Below, piece after piece: positions 27,279-35,839 of a DNA stretch of 64,000 nt. Position numbers and translations under genes: made by a program. The stretch is from Cellvibrionales bacterium (GTDB lineage: Bacteria; Pseudomonadota; Gammaproteobacteria; Pseudomonadales; UBA7239). The notes beneath the pieces are model-generated. The model was not told the origin of the DNA. It searched no databases and saw only the letters and a program-made list of their open reading frames with translations. Positions within the stretch are counted from its first letter, which is position 1, and every line of letters begins with the position of its first letter. Location of the stretch: the NCBI GenBank assembly GCA_016713115.1, contig JADJPU010000001.1, forward strand, positions 682,001-746,000, written 5' to 3'.

Positions 27279-28892
27279 TTATTTCTTCAGTTTGAAATCC
27301 GTTTTGCTGCGATCCCACACATTTCCGCTCAAACCTTTTTCGCGCAATTTGTATTTTTGCACTTTGCTCGTCGGCGTCATCGGCAACTCGCTGACAAATT
27401 CTATGTAGCGCGGCACAAAAAAATACGGTGCAGTATCGTTGATAAATGTCGCCAGCTCCGCTGCACTCACCGCAGCATTGGGCTTCAACACCACATCAAT
27501 TTTTAATTCGGCTTCGCTTTCAAGATGCTCAGAGGGAATACCAAAACACGCCACTGCTTGCACCGCAGGATGCTGCATCACGGCATGTTCTACTTGCAGC
27601 GAGGAAATGTTTCTGCCTTTGTCGCGAATGTAATCACTTTTTCTATCGACGAAAAAGTAATCGCCATCGGCGTCGCGCACACCGAGATCGCCCGTGCGAT
27701 ACCACTCACCAAAATAGACATTGTTTGTCGCTGCTGGATTTTCAAAATAACCATTGAAGATGGCGTAGGGACGCTGCGGACGCAAACAAAACTCTCCTGG
27801 CGTTCCCGCTGGGCATTCATTGCCTGCATCATCACGAATAGAGACATCCATACCCGTAGCCACTGCGCCTAAGCAATTGGGTTTCCACTGTTTTTCGCCG
27901 TCTTCCAAGCAGCGCAAAATCAATGCCGCTTCACTCTGACCAAAACCTTTTTGCACTTTTTCTAAACCAAAGCGCTGCATAAACGGTTTCGTCATGTGCG
28001 GCGGCAGAGGAATGACATTGGCGTAGCGCAGCGTGGTTTTAGCGTCCTCTGCTGTCTCTGGTGCATTCCACAAAAACATGTGCATCGCGCCTAATGTTGT
28101 AGTTTCCGTTGCTTTGTAGTGTTTGATGCGATCCCAGAAATTGGATGCCGAGAAGTGTTCGTCCAAGGCTACCGGAATCCCCACAATCAACGCGCGAAAC
28201 ACACTGGTGATCCACGCGCCGGTGTTGTACAGCGGCATGCAGTTGTAAATCACATCGCCCGCTTGCACGCCAAAATATTCTTTGGCGCTTTCAGCGGCGT
28301 TGATCCATACGTTGTGCGATTGCATCACGCCTTTGGATTTTCCCGTAGTGCCGGATGTCCACAAAATCGCGCAGGTATCACCGTAGGAAACTTCCACAGC
28401 TTCCGGCTCTGCATCGGATAATTGCTCAAAAGATGAAAGGTTTACTGCATCGGCGGGTAATTTTCCGCCTTCATTCACTTTAACAACCAAGGATTGATAA
28501 CTCTTACTGCTAACGGCTTCCGCAATGCGTGGATATTTATCTGTATCCGTGACCAATACTTTGCCTTTACTTTCTTCGATTGCCTCTTTCAACCACTCGC
28601 CTTTGTAATCGCCGTTGATCGGCACCCACACCGCACCGAGCTTATTGGCGGCAAACGCCAACATGATGAACTCCACACAACTGCGCATAAAAATAATCAC
28701 GCGATCATCTTTTTGTACACCCAGTTTTTTTAAACCAGCCGCGTAGCGATTCACGCTGCGATTCACTTCCGTAAAGCTGTACACGCGATCATCCACGAGA
28801 TAACAGGGCGCATCGGGAATCGCTTGCGCTTGTAGCATCAAAATGCGCCCCAGAGTACGGTCTGCTGGTTTATCCAATGGCAATATGTGCAT
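27279..28892 (-). CDS. Acyl-CoA synthetase, AMP-forming (CaiC-like)
   Basis: A 537-residue adenylate-forming ligase that would activate a carboxylic acid with ATP and CoA. The AMP-binding P-loop LWTSGTTGKSKGV, the YRTGDLGVRDADGDY hinge region and the C-terminal lysine segment (PTSKVQKYKLRE) are all intact. Overall it resembles the crotonobetaine/carnitine-CoA ligase branch, but the true substrate could be a fatty, aromatic or steroid side-chain acid. It is divergent from a GMC oxidoreductase across 158 bases, suggesting a shared pathway in which an alcohol or aldehyde is oxidised and the acid activated. That link is inferred. Confidence 0.9.
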   Translation of the reverse strand: MHILPLDKPADRTLGRILMLQAQAIPDAPCYLVDDRVYSFTEVNRSVNRYAAGLKKLGVQKDDRVIIFMRSCVEFIMLAFAANKLGAVWVPINGDYKGEWLKEAIEESKGKVLVTDTDKYPRIAEAVSSKSYQSLVVKVNEGGKLPADAVNLSSFEQLSDAEPEAVEVSYGDTCAILWTSGTTGKSKGVMQSHNVWINAAESAKEYFGVQAGDVIYNCMPLYNTGAWITSVFRALIVGIPVALDEHFSASNFWDRIKHYKATETTTLGAMHMFLWNAPETAEDAKTTLRYANVIPLPPHMTKPFMQRFGLEKVQKGFGQSEAALILRCLEDGEKQWKPNCLGAVATGMDVSIRDDAGNECPAGTPGEFCLRPQRPYAIFNGYFENPAATNNVYFGEWYRTGDLGVRDADGDYFFVDRKSDYIRDKGRNISSLQVEHAVMQHPAVQAVACFGIPSEHLESEAELKIDVVLKPNAAVSAAELATFINDTAPYFFVPRYIEFVSELPMTPTSKVQKYKLREKGLSGNVWDRSKTDFKLKK

Positions 28893-29005
28893 GACAGAAT
28901 CCTTTTCTTGCGAAAAAATAGTGGCTTACACTACCAGCGCCCACACAAACAGCACAAGCCGATGCACTGCGGCTTCCCACGACCGACTATCGACTTTTTC
29001 ACCCC

Positions 29006-29023
29006 CTACTCTTGCTAGAGTAG
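29006..29023. promoter_or_regulatory. Inverted repeat in the divergent promoter region
   Basis: CTACTCT and AGAGTAG form perfect 7-bp arms around TGCT. The site lies 28 bases before the GMC oxidoreductase ATG and ~115 bases before the acyl-CoA ligase start. Size and symmetry suit a dimeric repressor such as a TetR-family protein; no regulator gene lies adjacent. Confidence 0.4.
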
Positions 29024-29050
29024 AAAACATTTTCACAAGGAACGATTGAT

Positions 29051-30670
29051 ATGAGCAACGCGCAAAACAACGACAGCAACACTTACGACTACATTGTGGT
29101 GGGCGGCGGCTCTGCCGGCTGTATCGTCGCCGGCAGGCTCGCGGAAGCGGGCGTCGGCTCGGTGTTGCTCTTAGAGGGCGCCGACCGCGCGGAAGCCAAT
29201 CCAGAAACCTTGAGTGCCGACGGCTTCAAATACGCCTTCGCCAATGACAAGGTGATGCTGGATCGCATGAGCGCCGAGCAAGCGCACTGTGGCCAGCGCA
29301 CGCTGTACGCCGGTTCGGGGCGCGGCATGGGCGGCAGCGGCAGCGTCAACGGCATGGTGTACACACGCGGCGACCAACTGGATTTCGCCCAGTGGCCCGC
29401 CGGCTGGCAGTGGCAAGATGTAGAACCCACCTTTATCCAACTGGAAGAACGCTTGCGCCCGCGTCACCGCGCCGGCACGGCATTTACCGAGCTGGCGCTC
29501 AGCGCCGCCGAAGCTGCCGGCTTTCAACGCAAACACGGTTTGAATGACGGCCATTTGAACGGCTTTATGGGCTACAACGACATGAACTACGAAGGCGATA
29601 ACCGCCGCAGTTCTTATGTGGCTTTTGTGGCGGAAAACTCGTCTACCGCGCTCACCGTAAAAACCAAAAGCCTTGTGCAAAAAATTCTGTTTGACGATCA
29701 GCAGCGCGCCACGGGTGTGGAAGTTGTTATCAACGGCAAAACACAAATCGTCAGCGCGCGCCGCGAAGTGGTGTTGTGCGCTGGCGCTTTGGAAACGCCA
29801 AAATTATTGATGCTGTCTGGCGTGGGCCCTAAAGAGCATTTGCAGTCTCTCAATATTCCGGTAGTAAAAGATGTGCAAAGCATTGGCAGCAATTTGCAAG
29901 ATCACCCCAATGTTTCGCTATTTTTCCAAGGCAGAAAACCGGTCGATTTTCGCTACCCGCAAGTGTACGGTTTCACGCGCTGCAACCCAGAACTCGACTT
30001 GGCCGCACAACAAGCGGACACTTGTTTTGCTTGGCTCGCTGCGCCCGTCACCATGCAGCAATCCATGACGCGCATGGCACCGGCAACGCTGCTAAAAGGC
30101 CAGAAGTTTTTTAACCCTGTATTGAAAGGTCTGATTCGCTGCGCATTAAAAATTGCACTGCTGCTGCCACCGGTGAATCGCTTTATCAATAATTTATACG
30201 GCGTAGTGATTATTTTAGGCAAGCCACTCTCGCGCGGCACACTGCGCTTGGCCTCGCGCAACGCAAAAGACCCAGCCGTGATTGATCTCGCCTATTTCAG
30301 CAATGAGACCGACATGGAAACCATGATTAACGGCGTGGAACTCGCCAAAAAAATCGGCGCACATGAAGGATTAAAAAACTGGGGCAATCGTTTGATGGCG
30401 CCGCCAACGCGCTCCAGCAAACGCGAAGTGTTAAAAAAATGGATCATCAACACCAGCATGACCACCTTTCACTACTGCGGCACTTGCTCTATGGGTGAAC
30501 AAGCCGATGCACCGGTTGATACTCAACTAAAACTCAAAGGCATTGCAGGCCTGCGTATTGCCGATGCCTCGGCAATTCCCGTTATTCCGGTTTCTGCATT
30601 GAATGCACCGTCGATGATGCTGGCACATCGCGCCGCTGATTTTATTGTGCAAGAGTGTGGCGCAGCTTAA
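29051..30670 (+). CDS. GMC-family FAD alcohol oxidoreductase
   Basis: A 539-residue flavoprotein of the glucose-methanol-choline family, oxidising a primary alcohol to an aldehyde. The N-terminal FAD loop VVGGGSAGCIVAGRL, the second GMC signature (GALETPKLLMLSGVG) and the C-terminal catalytic His and Asn segments (TFHYCGTCSMG and SALNAPSMM) are intact. No signal peptide is visible, so it is cytoplasmic or membrane-associated. An AAGGAA ribosome binding site precedes ATG. Its stop codon directly abuts the stop of the convergent permease gene. Confidence 0.92.
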   Translation: MSNAQNNDSNTYDYIVVGGGSAGCIVAGRLAEAGVGSVLLLEGADRAEANPETLSADGFKYAFANDKVMLDRMSAEQAHCGQRTLYAGSGRGMGGSGSVNGMVYTRGDQLDFAQWPAGWQWQDVEPTFIQLEERLRPRHRAGTAFTELALSAAEAAGFQRKHGLNDGHLNGFMGYNDMNYEGDNRRSSYVAFVAENSSTALTVKTKSLVQKILFDDQQRATGVEVVINGKTQIVSARREVVLCAGALETPKLLMLSGVGPKEHLQSLNIPVVKDVQSIGSNLQDHPNVSLFFQGRKPVDFRYPQVYGFTRCNPELDLAAQQADTCFAWLAAPVTMQQSMTRMAPATLLKGQKFFNPVLKGLIRCALKIALLLPPVNRFINNLYGVVIILGKPLSRGTLRLASRNAKDPAVIDLAYFSNETDMETMINGVELAKKIGAHEGLKNWGNRLMAPPTRSSKREVLKKWIINTSMTTFHYCGTCSMGEQADAPVDTQLKLKGIAGLRIADASAIPVIPVSALNAPSMMLAHRAADFIVQECGAA

Positions 30671-31867
30671 TTACTCTGCACGCAACGCCTCGATAGGGTC
30701 TAAGCGCGAAGCGCGCCATGCCGGTGCAATGCCGGCAAACAACCCAACCAACGCTGACAAGCCAAAAGACAGCACAAAATAAAACGCTTGGATGGCAATT
30801 GGCATACTCGGCGCCACACTTTTTAACAACCCCAACAGCGCAGCCACCACGGACAAGCCCAACACACCGCCCGCCAGTGACAACAACACCGCTTCGCCCA
30901 AAAACAATAACAACAATTGTTGTTGTGTCGTACCCAAGGCGCGCAATAAACCAATCTCCGCTGTGCGCTCGCGCAAAGTAGTGCTCATGATCGTCAACAC
31001 CCCTACACCGCCCACCAACAGCGAAATGCTACCCAGCGCAGCAATCGCAATCGTCAGCAAACTCAAAATTCGATCCAAACTCGACAACATATCGTCTTGC
31101 GTAAACAGCGTAATGTCATCATCGCCGTGCCGTTCACGAATCTGTTGTTTTATTTTTTCGGATATAACTTCAGAAGTAGTATTTTCAGTGAACACCACAT
31201 CCATTTCTTGCAAGTTTTCACGATTGAACAATTGCAGTGCGCGACCGGCAGGAATGTAAGCAATCTCATCCAAATCAGTGCCTAAAAAACTGCCTTTGCT
31301 TTCCATCACACCGACCACACGAAAGCGCGCGCCACCGATACGCACAAACTGCCCTAGAGGATTGGCATCAGCAAACAAGGCTGTGCGCAATTTACTACCT
31401 AGCACTACATACGGTCGTGCATTGTGCGGATCGTCTGCTGGTAAAAAGTTACCAACAGCCACTGGCATTTGCCACGCGGCGGAGGCATCGCTACCTACAC
31501 CAAAAATATCGGTATCGCGTGATCGCGCAGCAAATACTACCGGCCCTGTGCCCATCACAATCGGCACGACGAATTTCACATCACGAATGTTTCGCAACGC
31601 TTCGCCATCGGCAATCGTCAACGGACGCACCGTACTCAACACGCCTGCCATACCCATGGTTTGGTTTTTTCCTGGCGAAACTTTTACGATGCGTGAGCCG
31701 AATTGTGAAAAGCTGTCCAACACATACAAACGCAAACCTTCGCCAACCGCCGTCAATAAAATCACCGCCGCGATGCCGATACCGATACCGGTTGCAGTGA
31801 GCAATGTGCGTAAACGCCCTGCACGCAAAGCGCAAGTAATCCACTGCACTGCGTCCAGCGTTCTCAT
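30671..31867 (-). CDS. MacB/FtsX-type ABC transporter permease (second)
   Basis: A 398-residue permease with one N-terminal membrane segment (~20-42), a large periplasmic MacB_PCD-type domain (~45-270) and three C-terminal membrane segments (FtsX domain). The upstream open frame is cysteine-rich and overlaps the neighbouring permease, so the ATG at 31867 is chosen; it overlaps the previous stop by four bases. It is the last gene of a membrane fusion protein/ATPase/permease/permease operon. The substrate is unknown. Confidence 0.9.
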   Translation of the reverse strand: MRTLDAVQWITCALRAGRLRTLLTATGIGIGIAAVILLTAVGEGLRLYVLDSFSQFGSRIVKVSPGKNQTMGMAGVLSTVRPLTIADGEALRNIRDVKFVVPIVMGTGPVVFAARSRDTDIFGVGSDASAAWQMPVAVGNFLPADDPHNARPYVVLGSKLRTALFADANPLGQFVRIGGARFRVVGVMESKGSFLGTDLDEIAYIPAGRALQLFNRENLQEMDVVFTENTTSEVISEKIKQQIRERHGDDDITLFTQDDMLSSLDRILSLLTIAIAALGSISLLVGGVGVLTIMSTTLRERTAEIGLLRALGTTQQQLLLLFLGEAVLLSLAGGVLGLSVVAALLGLLKSVAPSMPIAIQAFYFVLSFGLSALVGLFAGIAPAWRASRLDPIEALRAE

Positions 31868-33096
31868 GTCAGCTTTCCTGCCAGCGCATCCACCGGCTGT
31901 TGCCGCGCAGCACGCGATGCAGGCAGCCAAGCAAAAACCAGTCCGGAAAAGAGTGCAATACCCATTGAAGTAATCACCGCCCACCATGGTGCAGCAAACG
32001 GCACACTGGGCCACAAGATTCTACCGAGCAGCACCAACAACTCTCCTGCAAACACACCACACAAAGCACCTGCCAAACACAACAACAGCGATTCCAATAA
32101 AAACAAACGCCGAATGTGATGATCGGATGCACCTAGCGCTTTCAACAAACCAATTTCTTTCGTGCGCTGCGACACACTAATCAGCGTTAAATTCATCACT
32201 AACACACCAGCTACCAACAAACTGATGCCGGCAATCGCACCCACACCCAGCGTCAAAGCCGAAAAAATATTGTCAAAGGTTTTCATCATCGAATCGGGTT
32301 TTACCACCGTGACATCGTCTTCACCCTGATGCAGTTCACGGAACGCTGCCAGCAACTCTTGCTGCAATTTATCGATATCGTAATACGCGCGTGGTTGCAC
32401 AATGACGCGGAACAAACCCTCTCGATTGAATAATATTTGTGCCGACGCCACCGGAATTAAAGCGCCATCACTCAGATCAAAACCAGATCCGTCCGCTTTG
32501 CCTGACAACACACCGATCACACGGAAGCGGCGATCACCCATTTTCACCCACTCGCCTACCGCCTGCTGATTGCCAAACAACTCCTCGCGCACTTTGCTGC
32601 CAATGACACATACCGGTTGCGCGACATCATTATCTATTTCTGGAAAAACATTGCCGTTCATCACCATCAACTCACGAATGGCAAAATAATCCGCATTGGT
32701 GCCAAGTACCATCACATCGCGTGTGCGCGCATTGGCCGACACTTCCACTTTGCCCGCCATCAAGGGCGCTATACGCTGCGCGCCGTGCAAACGCGTGTGC
32801 AACGCTTTGACATCCGCCAGTGTGACATCACGCGTCGCTGTGCCTATCGGCGGTGGACCACCGCCACCAGTGGTTTCTTTGCGCCCCGGCATCACCACCA
32901 ACAAATCCGTTCCCATCGATGCAAATTCGTTGCGCACATAACCGCGTGCGCCTTCACCCAACGCAGTAAACGCCACTACAGAACCGACAGCCAATGTCAT
33001 CGCCAACAACATCATGCTGGTACGAAAACGATAACGCCGCAATACAGCGCCGGCAAACAAAATGCTATCGCGCCAACTGATGCCTTGCGTATTCAT
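31864..33096 (-). CDS. MacB/FtsX-type ABC transporter permease (first)
   Basis: A 410-residue permease with the same architecture as the following gene: an N-terminal membrane segment, a periplasmic domain starting near the LLVVMPGRKE strand, and three C-terminal membrane segments with the typical SQRTKEIGLLKALGAS loop that contacts the ATPase. The two permeases probably form a heterodimer. It starts four bases after the ATPase gene. Confidence 0.9.
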   Translation of the reverse strand: MNTQGISWRDSILFAGAVLRRYRFRTSMMLLAMTLAVGSVVAFTALGEGARGYVRNEFASMGTDLLVVMPGRKETTGGGGPPPIGTATRDVTLADVKALHTRLHGAQRIAPLMAGKVEVSANARTRDVMVLGTNADYFAIRELMVMNGNVFPEIDNDVAQPVCVIGSKVREELFGNQQAVGEWVKMGDRRFRVIGVLSGKADGSGFDLSDGALIPVASAQILFNREGLFRVIVQPRAYYDIDKLQQELLAAFRELHQGEDDVTVVKPDSMMKTFDNIFSALTLGVGAIAGISLLVAGVLVMNLTLISVSQRTKEIGLLKALGASDHHIRRLFLLESLLLCLAGALCGVFAGELLVLLGRILWPSVPFAAPWWAVITSMGIALFSGLVFAWLPASRAARQQPVDALAGKLT

Positions 33097-33100
33097 CTAA

Positions 33101-33793
33101 TTATTTTTGCTCAACAACGGCATGACGGTTATCACTGACAATGCAACCATCACCAAACACAATTTGACGCGGTGCGCGCGCACCCAGCACATTGTCGTGC
33201 GTCACCATTAACAGCGTAATACCAGAAGCATTTAATTCTTCTAGCAAAACCATCACATCGTGACCGGAGCGGCTGTCGAGATTACCCGTCGGTTCATCGG
33301 CCAAAATAATTTGCGGCTTCATCACCACCGCACGCCCAATCGCCACGCGCTGTCGTTGACCACCAGAGAGCTGTTGCGGCAAGTGATCGGCGCGCGCCTC
33401 CAAACCTAAACGCTGCAACACTTCTGCGGCACGCACACGGCGTTCGGCGGGCAAAACACCCGCCAACACCATTGGCAGTTCAATATTTTCGCGTGCCGTT
33501 AAGCGTGGAATGAGATGGTACGCCTGAAACACAAAACCAATTTTTTCACGACGCACATTAGCGCGTGCTTCTTCGTGTAAGCCAACAGTCTCTACATCGT
33601 CCAAGACATACGAACCGCTATCCGGTGTATCCAGCAAACCCATCACATTCAATAAAGTAGATTTTCCAGAACCCGATGGCCCCATTACTGACACATATTC
33701 ACCGGCAGCTATTGCCAAACTAATGCCATCCAGTGCGCAAATTTCTTCATCGCCCAAGGTGAAATGTCGAACAATATTTTGCAGTTTGATCAC
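33101..33793 (-). CDS. ABC transporter ATPase (MacB/LolD class)
   Basis: A 230-residue nucleotide-binding subunit with Walker A GPSGSGKST, signature LSGGQRQRVAIGRA, Walker B IILADEPTGNLD and the H-loop MVTHD. The class pairs with mechanotransmission-type FtsX permeases that drive periplasmic export rather than translocate across the inner membrane. It overlaps the membrane fusion protein gene by four bases. Confidence 0.95.
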   Translation of the reverse strand: MIKLQNIVRHFTLGDEEICALDGISLAIAAGEYVSVMGPSGSGKSTLLNVMGLLDTPDSGSYVLDDVETVGLHEEARANVRREKIGFVFQAYHLIPRLTARENIELPMVLAGVLPAERRVRAAEVLQRLGLEARADHLPQQLSGGQRQRVAIGRAVVMKPQIILADEPTGNLDSRSGHDVMVLLEELNASGITLLMVTHDNVLGARAPRQIVFGDGCIVSDNRHAVVEQK

Positions 33794-34968
33794 GGCGCTT
33801 TCTTCGCTGCAGCGGCGGCTTTTCTGTCTTCTTCCGTTTCTTCGCGCGCAGACGCACCATCCTTAACGCCAGCGCGATCTGGCGTCATAACAACCGAGTC
33901 ACCGACATTCAAACCACTCAGCACTTCGGTCATGGTCCAGTTGGATAAACCCGTCACGATATCGCGTTTTTGCAATACACCTTCCGCCAGCACATAAACC
34001 GTTTTTTTATCAACGATGGCTTCCGTAGGAATGCGCAGTACGCTATCTTTTTTATCCAGCACAATTTCCACATCAGCACTGTAACCAATCAGCAGCAAAA
34101 TATCTGACGGCAAATTGTCGAGACGCACATCGACATCCACTGTGCGCGCCTGCTTCTCTACCTCCACTACATAAGGCGCAACACGCGTGAGATGCCCTTC
34201 AAATTGTTGACCGCGAAAAGCGTCCAGCGTAATGCGCACTCGTTGCCCAACACGCAATGGCTTTGCATCCACTTCGTCTATCGGCGCCGTGACATACAAA
34301 CAAGTGTTGTCCAGCATTTCAATCACCGGCTTCGTCAACACACCCGATGGCGACGGTGTGACATATTCACCCAGCTCGCTGTTTACCTCCACCACCACAC
34401 CATCGTACGGCGCGCGTAAAAAAGTTAAATCATAATGTGATTTAGCCAGATCCAAATTCGCACGATTCATTTTGACTTGCTCTTCCGCTGCATCACAAAC
34501 ACGCTGCGTAGTGCGTGACAGCGTGCTAGCCGCTTCGGTTTGCGCGCTGGAAATCAAGCGCTTTGCATACAGAGACTGCGCGCGCTGACTGTCGCGTGCA
34601 TTTTGATCCGCACTGATACACGCTTGTTTTTGTTGATGGATAGCTGCCGACAAACTCGCCTCGGCTTGCGCCACATTGGCTTTGCGATCCTCATTCCACA
34701 GCTCAACCAACACTTGGTTCGCGGTAATTTTGTCGCCTTTTTTTACATTCAGTTTTTGCACCAAACCGCCGAGTGCCATCGACAACTCGGAGCGGCGACA
34801 GGCTTTCACCGTGCCCGCGCGCGTGTTGGCCACGGTAGTCTCCACTAGACCTTGTTCTGCGGTTGTCACGGGCACCGGCAGCTCTGCTGGTTTGTGCAAC
34901 AACTTGAATGCGACCAATCCCGCCAGCAATACCACAACCAGCACGGTCCACTTTTTCGATTTACTCAT
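33790..34968 (-). CDS. Periplasmic membrane fusion protein (MacA/HlyD family)
   Basis: A 392-residue adaptor with an N-terminal membrane anchor (~6-24), a lipoyl half-motif, a long alpha-helical hairpin (~90-180) rich in Q, A and N, and beta-barrel domains. It bridges the inner-membrane ABC complex to a TolC-like channel, which is not encoded nearby. The ATG at 34968 avoids an eight-residue extension and places the anchor at the N terminus. A C-terminal lysine- and alanine-rich tail (KAAAAAKKA) is unusual but probably unstructured. Confidence 0.9.
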   Translation of the reverse strand: MSKSKKWTVLVVVLLAGLVAFKLLHKPAELPVPVTTAEQGLVETTVANTRAGTVKACRRSELSMALGGLVQKLNVKKGDKITANQVLVELWNEDRKANVAQAEASLSAAIHQQKQACISADQNARDSQRAQSLYAKRLISSAQTEAASTLSRTTQRVCDAAEEQVKMNRANLDLAKSHYDLTFLRAPYDGVVVEVNSELGEYVTPSPSGVLTKPVIEMLDNTCLYVTAPIDEVDAKPLRVGQRVRITLDAFRGQQFEGHLTRVAPYVVEVEKQARTVDVDVRLDNLPSDILLLIGYSADVEIVLDKKDSVLRIPTEAIVDKKTVYVLAEGVLQKRDIVTGLSNWTMTEVLSGLNVGDSVVMTPDRAGVKDGASAREETEEDRKAAAAAKKAP

Positions 34969-35119
34969 AACAGCCGCAACTCGCCTTAGCAAAAAATGAC
35001 GGTCAGACTAGCACGACAACCGCCTCACTACCCTTACGCAAAACGCCTAGCATTTCACAAAGTTTTCACTAAAATCCTCTGGCAGTTTTAACAGATACAA
35101 CTCTCAAGGAATTGGATTC

Positions 35120-35839
35120 ATGACAGCACAGCACTGGCGCGGTTTTATTATTTGTCAGCTACTTGGTCTCGGCCTACTCGTCAGTTGGTTGTTTCCTGCC
35201 ACACGCGGCTTGTGGGATGCCGCCGACAAAGCAGTTTTCTACGCGCTGAATGGCAGCTTGAACCCTGCGCCCTCTCTGTGGGGCGAGTTCTGGGCACTGC
35301 TTAACTTTCGCCTGATGGATCTGCTACCGCTATTTGCACTATTGCCTTTTTTGCTGGTGCCCGATGTGCTCATCCCACGCACACAGCGCGCGGCCACCTG
35401 CATACATTTGGCGTTGATTCTGGTCTGCATGTTAGTCATACGCGTTGTGTTCAAAGAAATCACCGAAGCGCTGAATTGGCGCGCCTATAGCCCAACACGC
35501 ACCCTACAACCCGCATACTTTTTGAGCGAGATGTATCCCTATCTCCACCCGAAAGATGCCTCCAGCAATAGCTTCCCTGGCGACCACTCCGCAGTCTTAA
35601 TGATCGTCACTAGCTTTTTGTTATTGCAGCGCTTCAATCGCTGGAGCGTGTATTTTTTGTTGGTATTTTTCTTGTTTGCTATTCCACGCATGTTCTCTGG
35701 CGCGCATTGGATGACCGATGTTGTGGTTGGCGGCACTTTGATCGCCACACAATCCATGGCTTACGGCTATTTCACGCCGTGGCCAAAGCGGTGGGCAGAG
35801 CGACTAGCCCAGCGTTGGGTGCCAGCACGCTGGCGCTAA
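35120..35839 (+). CDS. PAP2-superfamily membrane phosphatase/phosphotransferase
   Basis: A 239-residue protein with about six membrane segments and the PAP2 catalytic motifs: SFPGDHSA (core His) and RMFSGAHWMTDVVVG (second His and Asp). The FPGDH form resembles LpxT-type lipid A phosphotransferases and undecaprenyl-diphosphate phosphatases, so a lipid diphosphate substrate in the inner membrane, facing the periplasm, is likely. AAGGAATT precedes the ATG. It ends with a four-base overlap against the convergent ubiB gene. Confidence 0.8.
   Translation: MTAQHWRGFIICQLLGLGLLVSWLFPATRGLWDAADKAVFYALNGSLNPAPSLWGEFWALLNFRLMDLLPLFALLPFLLVPDVLIPRTQRAATCIHLALILVCMLVIRVVFKEITEALNWRAYSPTRTLQPAYFLSEMYPYLHPKDASSNSFPGDHSAVLMIVTSFLLLQRFNRWSVYFLLVFFLFAIPRMFSGAHWMTDVVVGGTLIATQSMAYGYFTPWPKRWAERLAQRWVPARWR

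Noticed and set aside
26843..27295. Open frames on the plus strand opposite rnpB
   Set aside because: They are antisense to the conserved RNase P RNA and have no protein features.
31868..32014. Cysteine-rich N-terminal extension of the second permease
   Set aside because: It overlaps the coding end of the first permease in another frame. The ATG at 31867 gives the canonical start and a four-base overlap.
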